A stretch of DNA of 64,000 bases from Chara braunii (lineage: Eukaryota; Streptophyta; Charophyceae; Charales; Characeae): assembly GCA_003427395.1 (NCBI GenBank), contig BFEA01000524.1, forward strand, positions 288,655 through 352,654, given 5' to 3'. Under the pieces are notes generated by a model. The model ran no database searches, was not told the origin of the DNA, and worked only from the letters and a program-made list of their open reading frames with translations. How positions within the stretch are numbered: position 1 is the first letter of the stretch; the number at the start of each line of letters is the position of its first letter. A program made the translations under genes and the position numbers. This document shows, piece by piece, positions 10,496-22,439 of this stretch.

Positions 10496-11389
10496 AGTTT
10501 ACTTGCCTTTCCATTTGCTGCAGGTCGCTTGACAACTGAATGAATTGCATTGCAAATCTGCAACTGTTTACTGTCAATATTGCCAACATGAATGTGCACA
10601 TACTTACAAATGTTTCAAACCCCCGGATCTTTTCAATCTCTGCAGGAAACAATAACCAGAAGGCAAACAAAGAGACAGGCTCTGGGTCAGCCACCACTTT
10701 TTATCACAGGTCCGAAATTTCCAGCCAGGATTCCAGAGGCTTGTGGATAGGTTCCTTCAAGAGCCCCAGGTTAGGTCAGGGTGCGTACAGGACTCAAAAC
10801 TTGGCCCCATCCACAAGTAAGAATTGGAAAAAGGACAGACCAGCAATAACAAAATGAACCACCAGAGCACCACTCTACCCTCCGTAGAATTTCTAAATGG
10901 CTATACCAGCAAGAACAGAGACGAACTACAAGGGTTGGGAGGGGAGCTCGGGTTTAGGGTCTTAGTAAGGAACACAGCTAATACAGCCCCACAGAGCACG
11001 GCCCATACAGATTTTCACCGTAGGAGGACGCATCAGCAGTTTCAGCACTAGAAAAATCCAGAAACACAGACAGAGGTAGAGTGAGAGCAAGGGGTTAGGG
11101 TTTAGTGAGTAAGACATAGGCCTTAGAAACTATCTGCAACTTCAGATTTACAGGAAAATTCAAAACATTATCCAGAACCCTTAAGATTTTATCTACTTAG
11201 CAAAACCAACAGTTAATGAGTCCGGCCAGCAGCTTCAGCACTTAAACCTGATTCAACAGCCGAGCAGTCGAGAGGAGTAAGCTAGTCAAGATCTATGCAG
11301 ATACGCCACAAATCACAAACGGAAGTGGCAAAGCCAGCAGCCTATCTACAGTGTCAGGTTCTAGTCAAGCAGGCTAACTTAGGCAGGGG

Positions 11390-11595
11390 TGAGGGGTGGT
11401 ACATCCTTCCAAAAGGAAGTAATCAATGCCATCCACTCGGGCCTCCCTACCATAACGGGGAGGAGCGTGTGTGTATCCTTATTGTATTCATCATTGACTT
11501 GCCGGGGGAATAGGAACCGGACTGTTGCTCCCCAGAATGGTAGGAGCCAGAACCATGAGGTTCTGTTTTTTGAAAAAAGAAAAAAAAAAAGAATT
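11390..11595 (+). mobile_element. A-tailed dispersed repeat, copy C
   Basis: This is the best preserved of the three copies. 'ccctaccataacggggaggagcg' (about 11444) precedes the common block 'gacttgccgggggaatagga' (from 11500), and the element closes in an A tail at about 11572-11592. Copy B shares both blocks; copy A shares only the second. Confidence 0.65.
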
Positions 11596-12339
11596 CGAGA
11601 AAGGAAACATTTGGTAACATTGCAAAGGGCAGAAAAGGAAAGAAGAAAGAAAAAAGAGAGTGTCATGAAAAGCCAGGTCATAATCATACAGTACAAATGT
11701 GACGAGTGAAAAGCCTTCCAATTTTCAGACCCCAAATTCGGATCTCAGGGTCAGATGCCCTGGTCAAGAAAAGGCCGCGTTCGTCAAACTCAGAAAAGTC
11801 ACAGTATGGTACCTCAGGAGTCTGGTCCAACAGGCACCCAGCAAACAGTCACATCTCAGGGACAAGAGTCATGTCTCATAATAAAAAACCATTTTGAGGA
11901 GTCACATCCCGCGAGAGAAAAGGCAGATTCACAAGCAAGAGTCATGTCTCAAAGGCAGGGGTCACGTCTCATAATGAAAAGTCTTGCTGAAGAATCGCAT
12001 CCCACGAGTAAAAGTGCAATCAGACTCGCTTTCTTCTTCAACTTGCATGCATGCAAACAGATGGCAAACCAAACTGGCGCCAGGCGCCCACACAAAGCTC
12101 AAAGATATGGAGACCGAGAACGCAGTTCAGATACAAACTCGCTTCAAACAGGCTATGGTGCCTGATCACCCAAACATTTCACTGCCGACACTGTGTCCAC
12201 CACCACTGTTCGCATACACTCAACTCTGGATCACCCTGAATATCCCATGCACACACACACTCTGTATCAGACACGCGCCCTCACTACTTCCTAACGCTCG
12301 CTATGGCAGCTATGGCCGCCGGCTATCCCTAACTTCAAG

Positions 12340-12583
12340 CAGCTATGGCTGCGTTGTTGTGGCGGACCCACCAGGTGTGGTGCTCCACCAGTGATAGAGA
12401 TGGAGATGGAGGAAGAAGGGGGGAGCGAGATGCACAGCACAGCTCCCACGCAAGACTCCAACGCACGTACTCCAAGATCGTGCAAGTGTAGAATGATGCA
12501 GAATACAGACAACGGTTGGGGTATACCCCAGCGGACTAACGGGACTGGACTGGACTGGCTGGTACCGACAGAGGTACCATTAA
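12340..12583 (-). repeat. Second copy of the palindrome-bearing LTR-like repeat
   Basis: This is homologous in reverse orientation to about 54545-54760. Common landmarks are 'tggcggacccaccaggtgtgg', 'gagatggagatggagg', 'ctcccacgcaagactccaa' and the near-palindrome TGGGGTATACCCCA (12517-12530). Homology to the copy at 1-60 continues to the second GGTACC, then stops abruptly at about 12579, so this copy is truncated relative to the other two. Confidence 0.65.
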
Positions 12584-12927
12584 GAGAGACAAGAAGTTTT
12601 TGAGTGGGCGCCAGTGGGATGATGCTGGGATCATTCTGAAAAAGTTCCTCTAAATTGAAGGCTTCCAGGGGCTAGACCTGGGTCCAAGTTTGGATAAGGC
12701 TTGCCAAAGGCAAAATCTGGTATCATTCCATCCACTTATGAGTTGTATGGAATTAAGGCTTCTGGAGGCTAAATCCAGTTTTGTATTGTATTGTTATATG
12801 TTTGTGGAAACGTTTCGACTTAGTTTCGAACGATCATTCAAATTGTTGTGTATTGTGATCGTTGCTTTCACATGGAACTTTCATAGAAATCCTGACCGTT
12901 AAGTAAATGATGAATGACGTGGAAGTC

Positions 12928-12946
12928 ATTCAATGGAGTCTGGGAA
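12928..12946 (+). promoter_or_regulatory. Polypurine-tract-like sequence before an LTR start
   Basis: The sequence 'caatggagtctgggaa' directly precedes the LTR start at 12947. It resembles the minus-strand tract beside the LTR at 23.5 kb ('taatggggtctgggaggac'). Two copies of the same purine-rich string beside the same LTR start support a plus-strand primer site for retrotransposon DNA synthesis. Confidence 0.5.
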
Positions 12947-13694
12947 TGTTGTCGGGACAAATACCCTGACAAGGGTATTTGCCGGGGTTTTTCAACGTCG
13001 GACGCTGTCCGACTTTTGTTTGCTTAAATGAAGGACTTGATGAGACTGATGTTTGTCAAAAGTTTATTCAGACCAACCCTATAACTGAGAGACCTAAAAC
13101 CTGACATCGTTGACATATGACGTCATTGACATCCGATTGAAACAACAAGAGTCAGCAGTACGACTTGTCGTCCTCGGTTCCCAATAAGGCCGCAATGGTC
13201 CGCGGTCATGGAAAGACTAAAGCTAAACCTATTCTACCTAAAATAATGTCGCACGCTGCGCAGCCGGGCGATTCAGGGCCTAAGTAGGCTCGAAAAAAGA
13301 GGCGACCGCACTAGAACCAAGGCCGCGACGTAAAGAAAGTTAGGAGGTTTTTTTTCTTAAGCCACGGGGTTTGCTTTGCACAAAGGGCCTGGTGCCATGG
13401 CGGCCGACTATAGGCTGCTGAGCCACGAGCCACCGGGGCTGGGACGACATCGGGTCGACAGCGGCGCAGCCGTTGGCAAAGTGCGGCAGGTTGAGCCTGC
13501 CCTAAGCCCCAGCAAGGAAACCTGCTGGGGGCAGCTCTTCAAATAGAAGAACTGCGAGTTTAGCTTTTGTGAAGAAGAGCTAGCCCAGTAGGAAACATGC
13601 CATACTGTCATTCGATTGATACTGGGATCGAGTTTGATATGTGACACCGACTGGTGCTAGCTCATTTTTGGAGCAGACTAGTGTGCCCGAGCGC

Positions 13695-13787
13695 GGTCAA
13701 TTTCAACCGCGGGATCGTCAAGATCGCGCGGCTGAAATTGGCCGTGCAGATCAGCATGGCTTGACGATCCCGCGGCTGAAATTGGCC
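13695..13787. repeat. 28-bp inverted repeat built from U6-like sequence
   Basis: The arms at 13695-13722 and 13760-13787 are complementary with about two mismatches; the inner 16 bp (ccgcgggatcgtcaag / cttgacgatcccgcgg) are perfect. The segment 'gcggctgaaattggccgtgc' occurs twice in direct orientation (13729, 13772) and once in reverse, showing local duplication and inversion next to the U6-like sequence. Confidence 0.75.
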
Positions 13788-13854
13788 GTGCAGATTAGCA
13801 TGGCCCCTGCGCAAGGATGACACGCATAAATCGAAAAATGGTCCAATTTTTTTT
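13766..13854 (+). ncRNA. U6 snRNA-like sequence, intact 3' half, rearranged 5' half
   Basis: From 13792 the sequence follows plant U6: GATTAGCATGGCCCC, then TGCGCAAGGATGACACGC, 'ATAAATCGAAAAATGG' and TCCAA, closing in eight T's (13847-13854) like a pol III terminator. The AATTGG segment is also recognisable at about 13780, but the 5' stem-loop and ACAGAGA box are missing or replaced by the inverted repeat. Because ACAGAGA pairs with the 5' splice site, the product could not act as U6. It is therefore a fragment or pseudogene, although the 3' half is far better preserved than in the other two copies. Confidence 0.75.
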
Positions 13855-13955
13855 CGATTCCCTGAAGGGAATCGAACTCCGGTCTGCTTATCAGAAAAAG
13901 GGGGGGGGATGCCAGCTAGGCTGGCGCAAGCTGCAGTAGCCATTGGCTTATGCCA
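13855..13955 (-). repeat. Perfect 20-bp hairpin followed by a tRNA-like segment
   Basis: Positions 13855-13874 read CGATTCCCTGAAGGGAATCG, a perfect 9-bp stem. On the minus strand it is preceded by CCGGAGTTCGATTCCC, a close match to the internal B box of tRNA genes. Farther upstream lies 'aagccaatggctactgcagc', which resembles an A box. The stems expected of a real tRNA do not pair well, so this is a tRNA-derived relic, perhaps a SINE head. Confidence 0.45.
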
Positions 13956-14345
13956 ACGGCATACTTAATAATAAAAAAAAGTTAAAAACTAAAACGAAAG
14001 GAACTACACGGCGCGACAAATGGCGCCCAGACAAGTGGAAAAGGGACTTAGAGTCCCCAACGAAGTAGCAGGCGCCCGTTGAAAACGGGCAGCCATTTTA
14101 GAAAGTTCGTTTTCGTTTTTCTTTTTTTTGTTTTGTTGTTTTTAGATTTTCTTTAGATTCTTTATTTTTTATCTCCTAGATTTTTTTATTTCTTTAGATT
14201 TTTTTTTACAAACCTCGTCCGTTGAAATGGGTTGAAGGAATGACTGTGCCAGACTGTTTCGTCGGGATTGCACCGACTCATCAGGGGGTTGCAACCCCGA
14301 CAGTCAGTCACTGCGCCTGAACATGGCGCTGAAAGTGGCTAGGTG

Positions 14346-14550
<205 letters not shown>

Positions 14551-15819
14551 AAACGAAGAGGGGCTACCTACCTACCTACCTACCTACCTACCTACCTGAG
14601 GTTGGCCCCTCATTCTGGAAACTGGCTATAGGGTGAGCAAAATCGAATGAATCTACCCTTATTACGCGACGAGGTGCGTTATTCCAGGTAAGTTTTTTTT
14701 TTTTCTTTTTTTTTTTGTTGTTGTTGTTCTCCCCCTTTCCCGTTCGTTAGCCGTTGTAACTCAACCAAATGGGGAAAACGAGGGGGGCTGAAAACGAAAG
14801 AACTAAAAAACTAAAAAAAAAAAAAAAAAGGAAACAAAACAAAAGGAGGCAACCTACCTCGTGGCTGGAAAAGAAACAGCCTTTTCAGGCTGTGTGGGAG
14901 TAGAACCAGCTCCCCACCCAGAAAACCACGAATGTTCGTGGCCGCGAGATCCAGGATCTCGCAGCCCACGACGTACGCGTGGGAATGGGCCTGTGAGAGC
15001 TGGCTAGAGAAAGGAAGGGAGGAGGGAAACGGGAGAGTGGGAGAGGGAGGACCTACCTCTCCCAACCTGACAACTGTCCTCCCCGTTTTCAGAGGAGGGA
15101 AGAGTTGGAAGGGAAAAAGAAAAAGGCCACGGCCACGAATGTGGCCGCGGCTATGATCAGATACAGGCCAAACTGGCCTGAATGTGACTCAGGCCAGAGG
15201 CAGGGGAGATGAAGAGGTGGTGAGGGGAACTTGGCTGGAAACAGCCATTTTGCCGCTGAACCTGCACTCAGTGTGGGGCTGAGTGCAGGGAAAAGGGAGA
15301 AAAAGAGGGGGCAGTTGAGTACAACGGCCACCCTAAGTGTGTGGCTGAGGTGAGACCGCCTCAGTCCGTTGATCCGGCTCAGATCAACGGGCCCAGGCAA
15401 GTGACGAGTTTTGCCTGGGGGCAGCTGAGGCTGCTGCTGTCCTCCTCAGCCACTACAAAAGAGGCAGCTGTCCCCCAACTGCCTCACACTTGCCTCCAGC
15501 TGCCAGTGTATGACAGCACACTTGCCTCATTGTTGGAGTGCTGGAGAGAAGGCAAGAGTGCTGCCAGCGGAGCTGAAGGACTGCAAAGGAGCACCGGACA
15601 AGGAGGAGGGCAGTCGTAGCCAAGGCAGGGAGCACTCTGCTCCCCTCCCCTCTGGCTGGTGTTGGTCCCACGGGACGGACCCAGGGACTCTGCAGGGCTA
15701 CGGCAGTGCGGCAAAGTGGAATTTGGGTCTGGGGCCCAAATTTTACTAATTTTGGCCTGCCATTTTTCCACTACGGTGGGGAAGTACTGCCAAAATTTTA
15801 CAGCGGCAGAGCGGCGGCG

Positions 15820-16290
15820 ATGCAGGTTCTACGGTAGTGGTACGGAAGTGCTGCTGAACTTTTGCGGCGGCGACGCAGGTTCTACGACAGTGGTACGAAA
15901 GTGCTGCCGAACTTTTGCGATGGTGACGCAGGTTCTACGGCAGTGGTGCGGAAGCGCTGCCGGATTTTTGCGGCGGCGGTTCTAGTTTTTTCCGACGGTG
16001 GTGCGGAAGCACTGCAGAATTTTTGCGGCGGCGGCACTAAGTTTGACAGCGGTGGTGCGGAAGCGCTGCCGAATTTTTGCCGCAGTGGCACTAAGTTTGA
16101 CGGCGGTGGTGCGGAAGTGCTGCCGAATTTTTGCGTCAGTGGCACTAAGTTTGACGGCGGTGGTGCGGAAGCGCTGCCAAATTTTTGCAGCGATGGCACT
16201 AAAGTTTAACGGCGGAAGCGTTGCCGAATTTTTGCGGTAGCGGCACTGAGTTTGACGGCGGTGGTACGGAAGCGCTGCCGAATTTTTTCA
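15820..16290. repeat. 54-bp minisatellite, about nine copies
   Basis: The unit 'gcggaagcgctgccgaattt' plus 'ttgccgcagtggcactaagtttgacggcggtggt' repeats at 54 bp, which is 18 codons, from about 15840 to 16285. Early copies carry 'gacgcaggttctacg' in place of 'ggcactaagtttgac', so the array has two variant blocks. Because the period is a multiple of three, frames stay open on both strands. Whether an 18-residue repeat protein is expressed cannot be told from the sequence. Confidence 0.85.
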
Positions 16291-16589
16291 CAACGACGGC
16301 ACAAGATTTACTGTGGTGACAGTAATAGTTTTTTTTTTTGCATTGAGCGCCAACTGGGCATTGGCGCAGTGAAGGTGCCGCTAGAGTGGTGTATGTTGAG
16401 GTAACGTGGACTTGACGGCGCAGAAATTGGCAGCAACACTTACTGAAAAATAAGTGAGGGGATTCTGTGGTAGGTGGTCGCATCAAGAGAGTGGTGTCGA
16501 TCACTTTGCAGACGACTGGGGACGACTACCTTCTCGTCAAAAAGGGACGTAATTCTATACGGCCTTCTTGAGTGTGTCGTACAACTTCA

Positions 16590-16640
16590 CTCAAGGTCAG
16601 TGGTCAGTGGTCAGTGGTCAGTGGTCAGTCAGTGGACGAC
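16590..16640. repeat. (GGTCAGT)n short tandem repeat
   Basis: About six copies of the 7-mer GGTCAGT in a row. Confidence 0.85.
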
Positions 16641-16649
16641 TCAGACTCC

Positions 16650-17755
16650 CTTCACACCTGTGGGCATCATGCATGAGTGAAAAGGTCGGTCTGACGTGAG
16701 TAGTGAGACTTTGCTCGTCTTCTTTTGATTGTGTTGTCTGTGTGTTGTACAGGTAGGTAGAAGGGTGCTTGCAAGGGAGATTGATCATGCCTATTTGAGG
16801 AAAGGAAAATTAATTTTTATTTTTATTTTTTTTATTTTTTTTTTACTTCTCACCTGCCTGAACGTCAAGAAGGTTTCCTTGTTTTGAAAATGTTAATTAT
16901 GCAATGTCAGCACTGTAAAAACGAATTCAATTGAAAGAAAGTAGATAAGGTCAAACCGGACTTGGTCTTTTTTCCAAAGATTGACTCATTCTATCCCGAA
17001 CGACCTTATCTACCTATACCTGTCAAAATGTTTTCTCGTTTTATCACCTCTATCTCTTTTTCGTCTAAGGTACCCTGAACTTACGAAAAAGAAAACGGGA
17101 AGAGTTAAAACCTGCTTGTCGTGAACACATGCTCATCTTTCAAGGAAGCATTTGGGGCGGGGGTTCGTTGCTTTAGGAGCCGACCCTGTTATCGACCCAG
17201 AGTGGACCGTTCTACGGGGGGGTACTTTGCCGATTCGGTGGAGACGGCCCGACTTCTAAGATCCGAGTCTTGTGCTCGGGCGAGGAGGAGGAGTACCCCA
17301 GATCACTTCCTAGAGGGAGAGGCATGCAACACCTTAAGCAATGTCCCTGATCAAGAATCATCTACAAAACAGTCGTCATCCAAGAAGATTGAGAACGTAT
17401 GAAGATGAGTGTGTGCGTGTTCAATCTTAGGTCGACGGTAGGACGGAATGAATAACTTTGGCAACGCATCTCATCAGGTCAAAACTAAGGCAACCGATTA
17501 CCTTATCGACTGCCTCAATGTTATTGTTGGTAGCCAACTTGTTGTTGGCGATTGTATGGCTGTTTTGTGATATTCGACCTGAGGCGGTCGGATTGTTTTT
17601 GATCTTGTGTTGTTCAATGTATCAAATGATGATTTTGATTCTCCCAGTTATTAATCTGGATTGGATGTATATTCTTATCAGTTGTGGTAAACTCTTTTTG
17701 GTGTAATTATGTATGGTTGTTATAAATTTTGTTTGACGATGTGTCTAAGGGACAA
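16650..17755. other. Interior of the long LTR; no recognised gene
   Basis: Two small frames are present: 17121-17402 (93 codons, basic, Arg/Ser-rich) and 17458-17706 (82 codons, hydrophobic, with two membrane-span-like segments). I recognise neither, and both lie between LTR edges. Confidence 0.35.
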
Positions 17756-18315
17756 GGATAAATAATTGGGTTTCACGCTTGGTTAAGACCGCCCTAGTCG
17801 ACCGGCGTACGCTTCGTACTTAGGAGATCAACGCCATAAGGAACGGACGACGTCCGGGTTCAATTGGCGTTTTAATCGCGCGTACCTATACTACAACGAG
17901 CGAGGAAATGCCCTCGGCTGACCCACCTCTGCAACTGCATGTAAAAGCTTTCACACGTGGGTCGGTAGCTCGGTAGGGATACGCCGCTAAGGGTGGTGAC
18001 AGCCCCTTAGGGAAGCAAGCTTATGCCCCGCGGGAACCTGTCCTGTCGTAGGGGACCTCGGGATGTACAGCTGACGCACCCGGCTAGAGCGGCGAAGGGA
18101 CGACGCGACCACGATCGTCTCGGCGGTCCGCGGGATTAATTATGCGTCCTCCCCAAGTTGTCTCTATCGTTTCTATTTAAACTCCTGCGTGACATGGTCG
18201 GGAGGGTTCCCGCCTCTTTCGAAAGAAAAGTGTAACGCAAAACAGTTATGCATTCTGCAATGGTTCAACAAAAGTACCAGGAACGGATATAAAATAGTTC
18301 GGTGGTCACCATAGT

Positions 18316-18860
18316 GCACAACCACTATGCTAACATTTGAAGAATGCAGTGGTAAAGGCAATGCACAATGGCCGCTGCAGTGCACAACAACTACGCTATC
18401 GTCTGTAGAACACAGCGGTAAAGGCAATGCACAGTGGCCGCCACAACGCACAGCAACTACTCGGCGTCTGAAGAACACAGTGGTAAAGGCAATGCACAAT
18501 GGCCGCCGCAGTGCACATCACTACTCCGACGTCTGAAGAACACAACGGTAAAGGCAATGCACAATGGCCGATGCAATGCACAACAATTACTCCGGCGTTT
18601 GAACAACACAGCGGTAAAGGCAATGCACAATGGCCGCTGCAGTGCACAACAACTACACTGCCATCTGTAAAACACAGCGGTAAAGGCAATGCACAATGGT
18701 CGTCGCANCAATGGTCGTCGCAGTGCACAACAATTACTCCGGCGTCTGAACAACACAGTGGTAAAGGCAATGCACAATGGCCGCTGCAGTGCACAACAAC
18801 TACGCTGTCGCCTGTAGAACACAGCGGTAAAGGCAATGCACAATGGCCGCCGCAGTGCTA
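18316..18860. repeat. 66-bp minisatellite, eight to nine copies
   Basis: The phrase 'ggtaaaggcaatgcacaatggccg' starts at 18351, 18417, 18482, 18547, 18613, 18679, 18760 and 18826, a period of 65-66 bp. The one 81-bp step contains 'caatggtcgtcgca' duplicated around an N (18707), probably an assembly join. Period 66 equals 22 codons, so long frames run through on both strands without other signs of coding. Confidence 0.9.
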
Positions 18861-20290
18861 AAAAATATAGGGGTCGCGCACAACTCCACAGTGTTGTGTG
18901 TTCACACCCGGACATACGTCGCCAAGTCACTGAAGCAGACGCCTGCAGGAACATCGCACATCTGATTCGCGAATTGCAGGTGAGCACACCCTTCTTGAAG
19001 CACCAGTGTTAAGTGGGAGTAACCCATTCAACTCAACATGGCAAGCTGCAGTCACTGCTCAATTGGCCCACAGTCACTAGTCACTTGCCTCGCTCTCTGG
19101 GCCTGTAAGATCTCCGCACTCGTGAGCATTATTGGCGCATACAAGGGACCACTAACTTCTCGGACCACAGTCAGATCCCAGGCGTCCGAATAGAAGATTG
19201 CAAAATCTTGGTGAAACCATTGGCAAATAGACGAACGTTGCCCAGCAAACAGAACTGTATTGACATCACCGATGGAGAGCCAAAACCGCAATTTCATGTG
19301 TCAGTGTGAATATATGCTTACCACTACTACTGCAAACGAAGCTCTTCCTCCCTCCTTCGTACTCGTCCTCTTTACTATTGTCCCCTGTCTCCCTTCCTTT
19401 ATTAGTTCTGATTAAAATCTTGGTCGATCCTAACCGAGACAATTACTTATGTAAACGATGACTAGCACGACTGCTAAGTATAACCTTGTTTTATAAACAA
19501 CAGGCCGCAATACGGACCCTACGGGATGCTTGTTTCGCCGGAACAGACTTGTCCCCCAATGAACAGCACCACCAGTGATGTCGAAATCCGACGATCAGAT
19601 GGCTACTACTGTTAGTTAGTGATAGACTCCCGATCTCTGCCTAAGATTGCGAGGGTGACTATGATTACCATGGAGAGCAACATCATGAAGTCAGAGTGCA
19701 AATATGGAAATGCGGATGAATCTTCGTCCTGATTGTGGAAAAATGCACCACCACTTGATCTGCTGCTTGCTGTACTCGACACTGGGCACCAATGTGAATG
19801 AAACTTCCGTTAGAACCTCCCCTCCTTCATACTTCTCCTTCTCCAAATCATCTTCTCCCTCGTTTGTGCTCTCTTAGTCCAGAGGGAGCAGGCTACGTGT
19901 CTGGTCCAACGGCTCCAATGACTACAAGGAGTGAGATAAGTCGTTGATGAGTCTGACGGGACCAAAAGCTCAGGCCTGAGGCAGCGAAAAACAGGATAGT
20001 GACGAATGGACCTTCAAGGGTGACCTCATAGAGCAAGATCTTTACTTATGAGTGGTGACGAGGTCGGTTTAGTGCTTGCATTTTGATTTGTAGAGCATGA
20101 CGGATCCCATTCTTCTTTCCCCTTTCTCCCTTGCTAGTTGCCTCGGAGCACCCTTACCTTCTCAGCACCTCATCTTCCTCCTCTCCGCCTAGCAATCCTT
20201 TCCTCTCTCATGATTGTGGCCACCTTCGTTAAATCCACGTAATCCCAGAATGTCGACTTGTTCGGCGATGATGGCTTCGATCCCGCTCAT

Positions 20291-20292
<2 letters not shown>
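18861..20292. other. No recognisable gene
   Basis: Only short unrelated frames are present. The sequence alternates pyrimidine-rich and mixed blocks. I see no tandem or inverted structure of note. Confidence 0.4.
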
Positions 20293-20355
<63 letters not shown>

Positions 20356-20356
20356 N

Positions 20357-20445
<89 letters not shown>
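20293..20445. repeat. (TC)n then (TG)n microsatellite
   Basis: About 140 bp of TC dinucleotides with one N at 20356, followed by ten TG/GT dinucleotides. Confidence 0.95.
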
Positions 20446-20447
<2 letters not shown>

Positions 20448-21389
20448 TACTCTTTAAAAGCAGAATGTAAATGAATCTATCGCTGGAAGATGGAAAGATA
20501 CATTACTACTCCCGAAACTCCCTTAGAAACAGCGCAGCCCCTGCAGCTTAGATCGCGAAAACTAACGCCTTACTGTCGATTCTGACACCGCCATCTTACT
20601 CGGGATGGCCAGAAACCCCAATTTAGCATCTTTCCTCGCCCAAATCCATGGAGAAACGGGCGAGTTATGCAACTTCCACCCCCTTCTTCCTCTCTTCTCT
20701 CTTCTTCATTTTCTCCGCGCATGCACTTTCTCTTCTAACTCCTATTCCGCTAACCTTCTACTAAAACTGACTCCACATCTGTGGTCGCCAGCCCCAAAAA
20801 CCCCGGCTCAGCACTTTCCCCTGCTTGATTTCGTCAAGGAACGAATGAACCACAATCTCTTCACCCTCCTCCTTTCCTTCACATTGCGTCCGCCATCCTC
20901 CCTCTTTTTGTTTTTGTGTCTCTTCTCTCTTTTTTTTCTCTCTTTTTTTTTTTTGTTTTTTTTTTTCCGTTCTTCCTCCTTGTCACTTTCAACACGCTCT
21001 TTGCTTAGCCCAGGATTCCACAACACCCCACATCATGAACTGGATTGTTGCACGGTGTCATGCCGTGCGTTCCTATAACACCGAGTACAGTTCTTCCTGT
21101 CCGAGCGGCTGTTATGGAATGAATCTGCCCCAATTCGGGTGCAGTGTGCATTCTACTTCGAGCCAAGATATGTAGAATGCCACCCTATGCCTAATAAAAC
21201 ATGGTTTTAGACTCTAGCTGGGCCGACAGGATTGATTCAAACATCAGCAAATGTATCCCCATGCAGTCCTACTTGAGTATCCCGTGGTTGCAACATAGTC
21301 CTGATGGTCGGGTCCGGGTTGATCTGAAATCCCAGTTGGGTATGATTGTATCTGACCTCTTCTGGCCTCGAACTTGGGCCTGTATTTCA

Positions 21390-21870
21390 ACAGTCTGTCG
21401 GGTGTACTAGTTGAGCCAGGCCTTGTGGCTGATCCCACAGAGCTGTTTTTCAACAGTCCGTGGGTGTACTAGTTGAGCCAGGCCTTGTGGCTGATCCCAC
21501 AGAGCTGTTTTTCAANNNNNNNNNNNNNNNNNNNNNNNNNNNNNNNNNNNNNNNNNNNNNNNNNNNNNNNNNNNNNNNNNNNNNNNNNNNNNNNNNNNNN
21601 ACAGAGCTGTTTTTCAACAGTCCGTGGGTGTACTAGTTGAGCCAGGCCCTTGTGGCTGATCCCACAGAGCTGTTTTTCAACAGTCCGTGGGTGTATTAGT
21701 TGAGCCAGGCCTTGTGGTTGATCCCACAGAGCTGTTTTTCGACAGCCTGCGGGTTTACCAGCCGTGCTTGGCCCACAGGTGCTGGTTCCACAGGCATGTT
21801 TTTCAACAGCCTGTGGGCATACCAGTTGAGCTTGGCTGACGGGTGTTGGTCCCACAGGCCTGTTCACACT
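21390..21870 (-). repeat. Tandem array of ~62-bp tRNA-like monomers
   Basis: The unit 'cagagctgtttttcaacagtccgtgggtg' plus 'tactagttgagccaggccttgtggctgatccca' recurs about every 62 bp at 21438, 21499, 21602, 21665 and 21727, then decays to about 21870. An 85-base N gap (21516-21600) sits inside. Read on the minus strand each unit begins TGGCTCAACTAGTACACCC, resembling a tRNA D-arm/A box. The first unit is followed by AAGTTCGAGGCC (near 21365), a good B box, while the tandem units have GTGGGATCAGCC there. It therefore looks like multiplication of a tRNA-derived SINE head. Confidence 0.6.
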
Positions 21871-22439
21871 CAATCTTCTTACAGCAAATTGTGGTTGGCA
21901 AACTGTGCCTTACCCGGGCACAGTTCACTATTTTCTTGGGTCCCACGGGCCTGCTCACACTCAAGCCTTCGAGCAGCAGATCTTGGCTGGTGGACGGTGC
22001 ATCTGCAGGAGATCCCCACCACTCAGGCTCCCGCTGCTTCGAGGGCTTTGCACCCACAGGCTCACGTGCACGTTGGCCCCGTCTCTGTGCTTTCAAGACG
22101 GGGAGGATAGAGGAATTTCGTCAACACCCTGAATACGCAGGAACCCTAACGGGCCCGCAAAAAGAGGCGCGTGCTCAAGGTCCTCGACTGTCGTGGCGGC
22201 CACTCGCGGGGGGTTTCAATCGCTCCCCACCTCAATGCCAGTTGCCATCAGCCTATGCTGGCATGCAGCCCACATACCGTCAAGGAGGGCGGTGACTCAA
22301 CTACCCTTCCATCCCCCGTTGAGCGGGGATACACAACGTCTCTCCGTCCGCTCCTTCAACAAATTTTAAACATTCTTTAACTCTCTCTCGAATTTCTTTT
22401 CATCCGCCCTCGCGGTACTTCTTCGTCGTCGGTCCCGAA

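Noticed and set aside
10194-10697. Ala/Ser-rich minus-strand protein of 167 codons
   Set aside because: Most of it is the imperfect CTG/CAG triplet repeat, which is open in all frames on both strands.
13855-13955. Functional tRNA gene on the minus strand
   Set aside because: The B box is good, but the T stem, D arm and acceptor stem cannot be formed convincingly.
17458-17706. Small two-span membrane protein gene
   Set aside because: 82 codons only, inside a decayed LTR, with no conserved relative visible in the other LTR copies.
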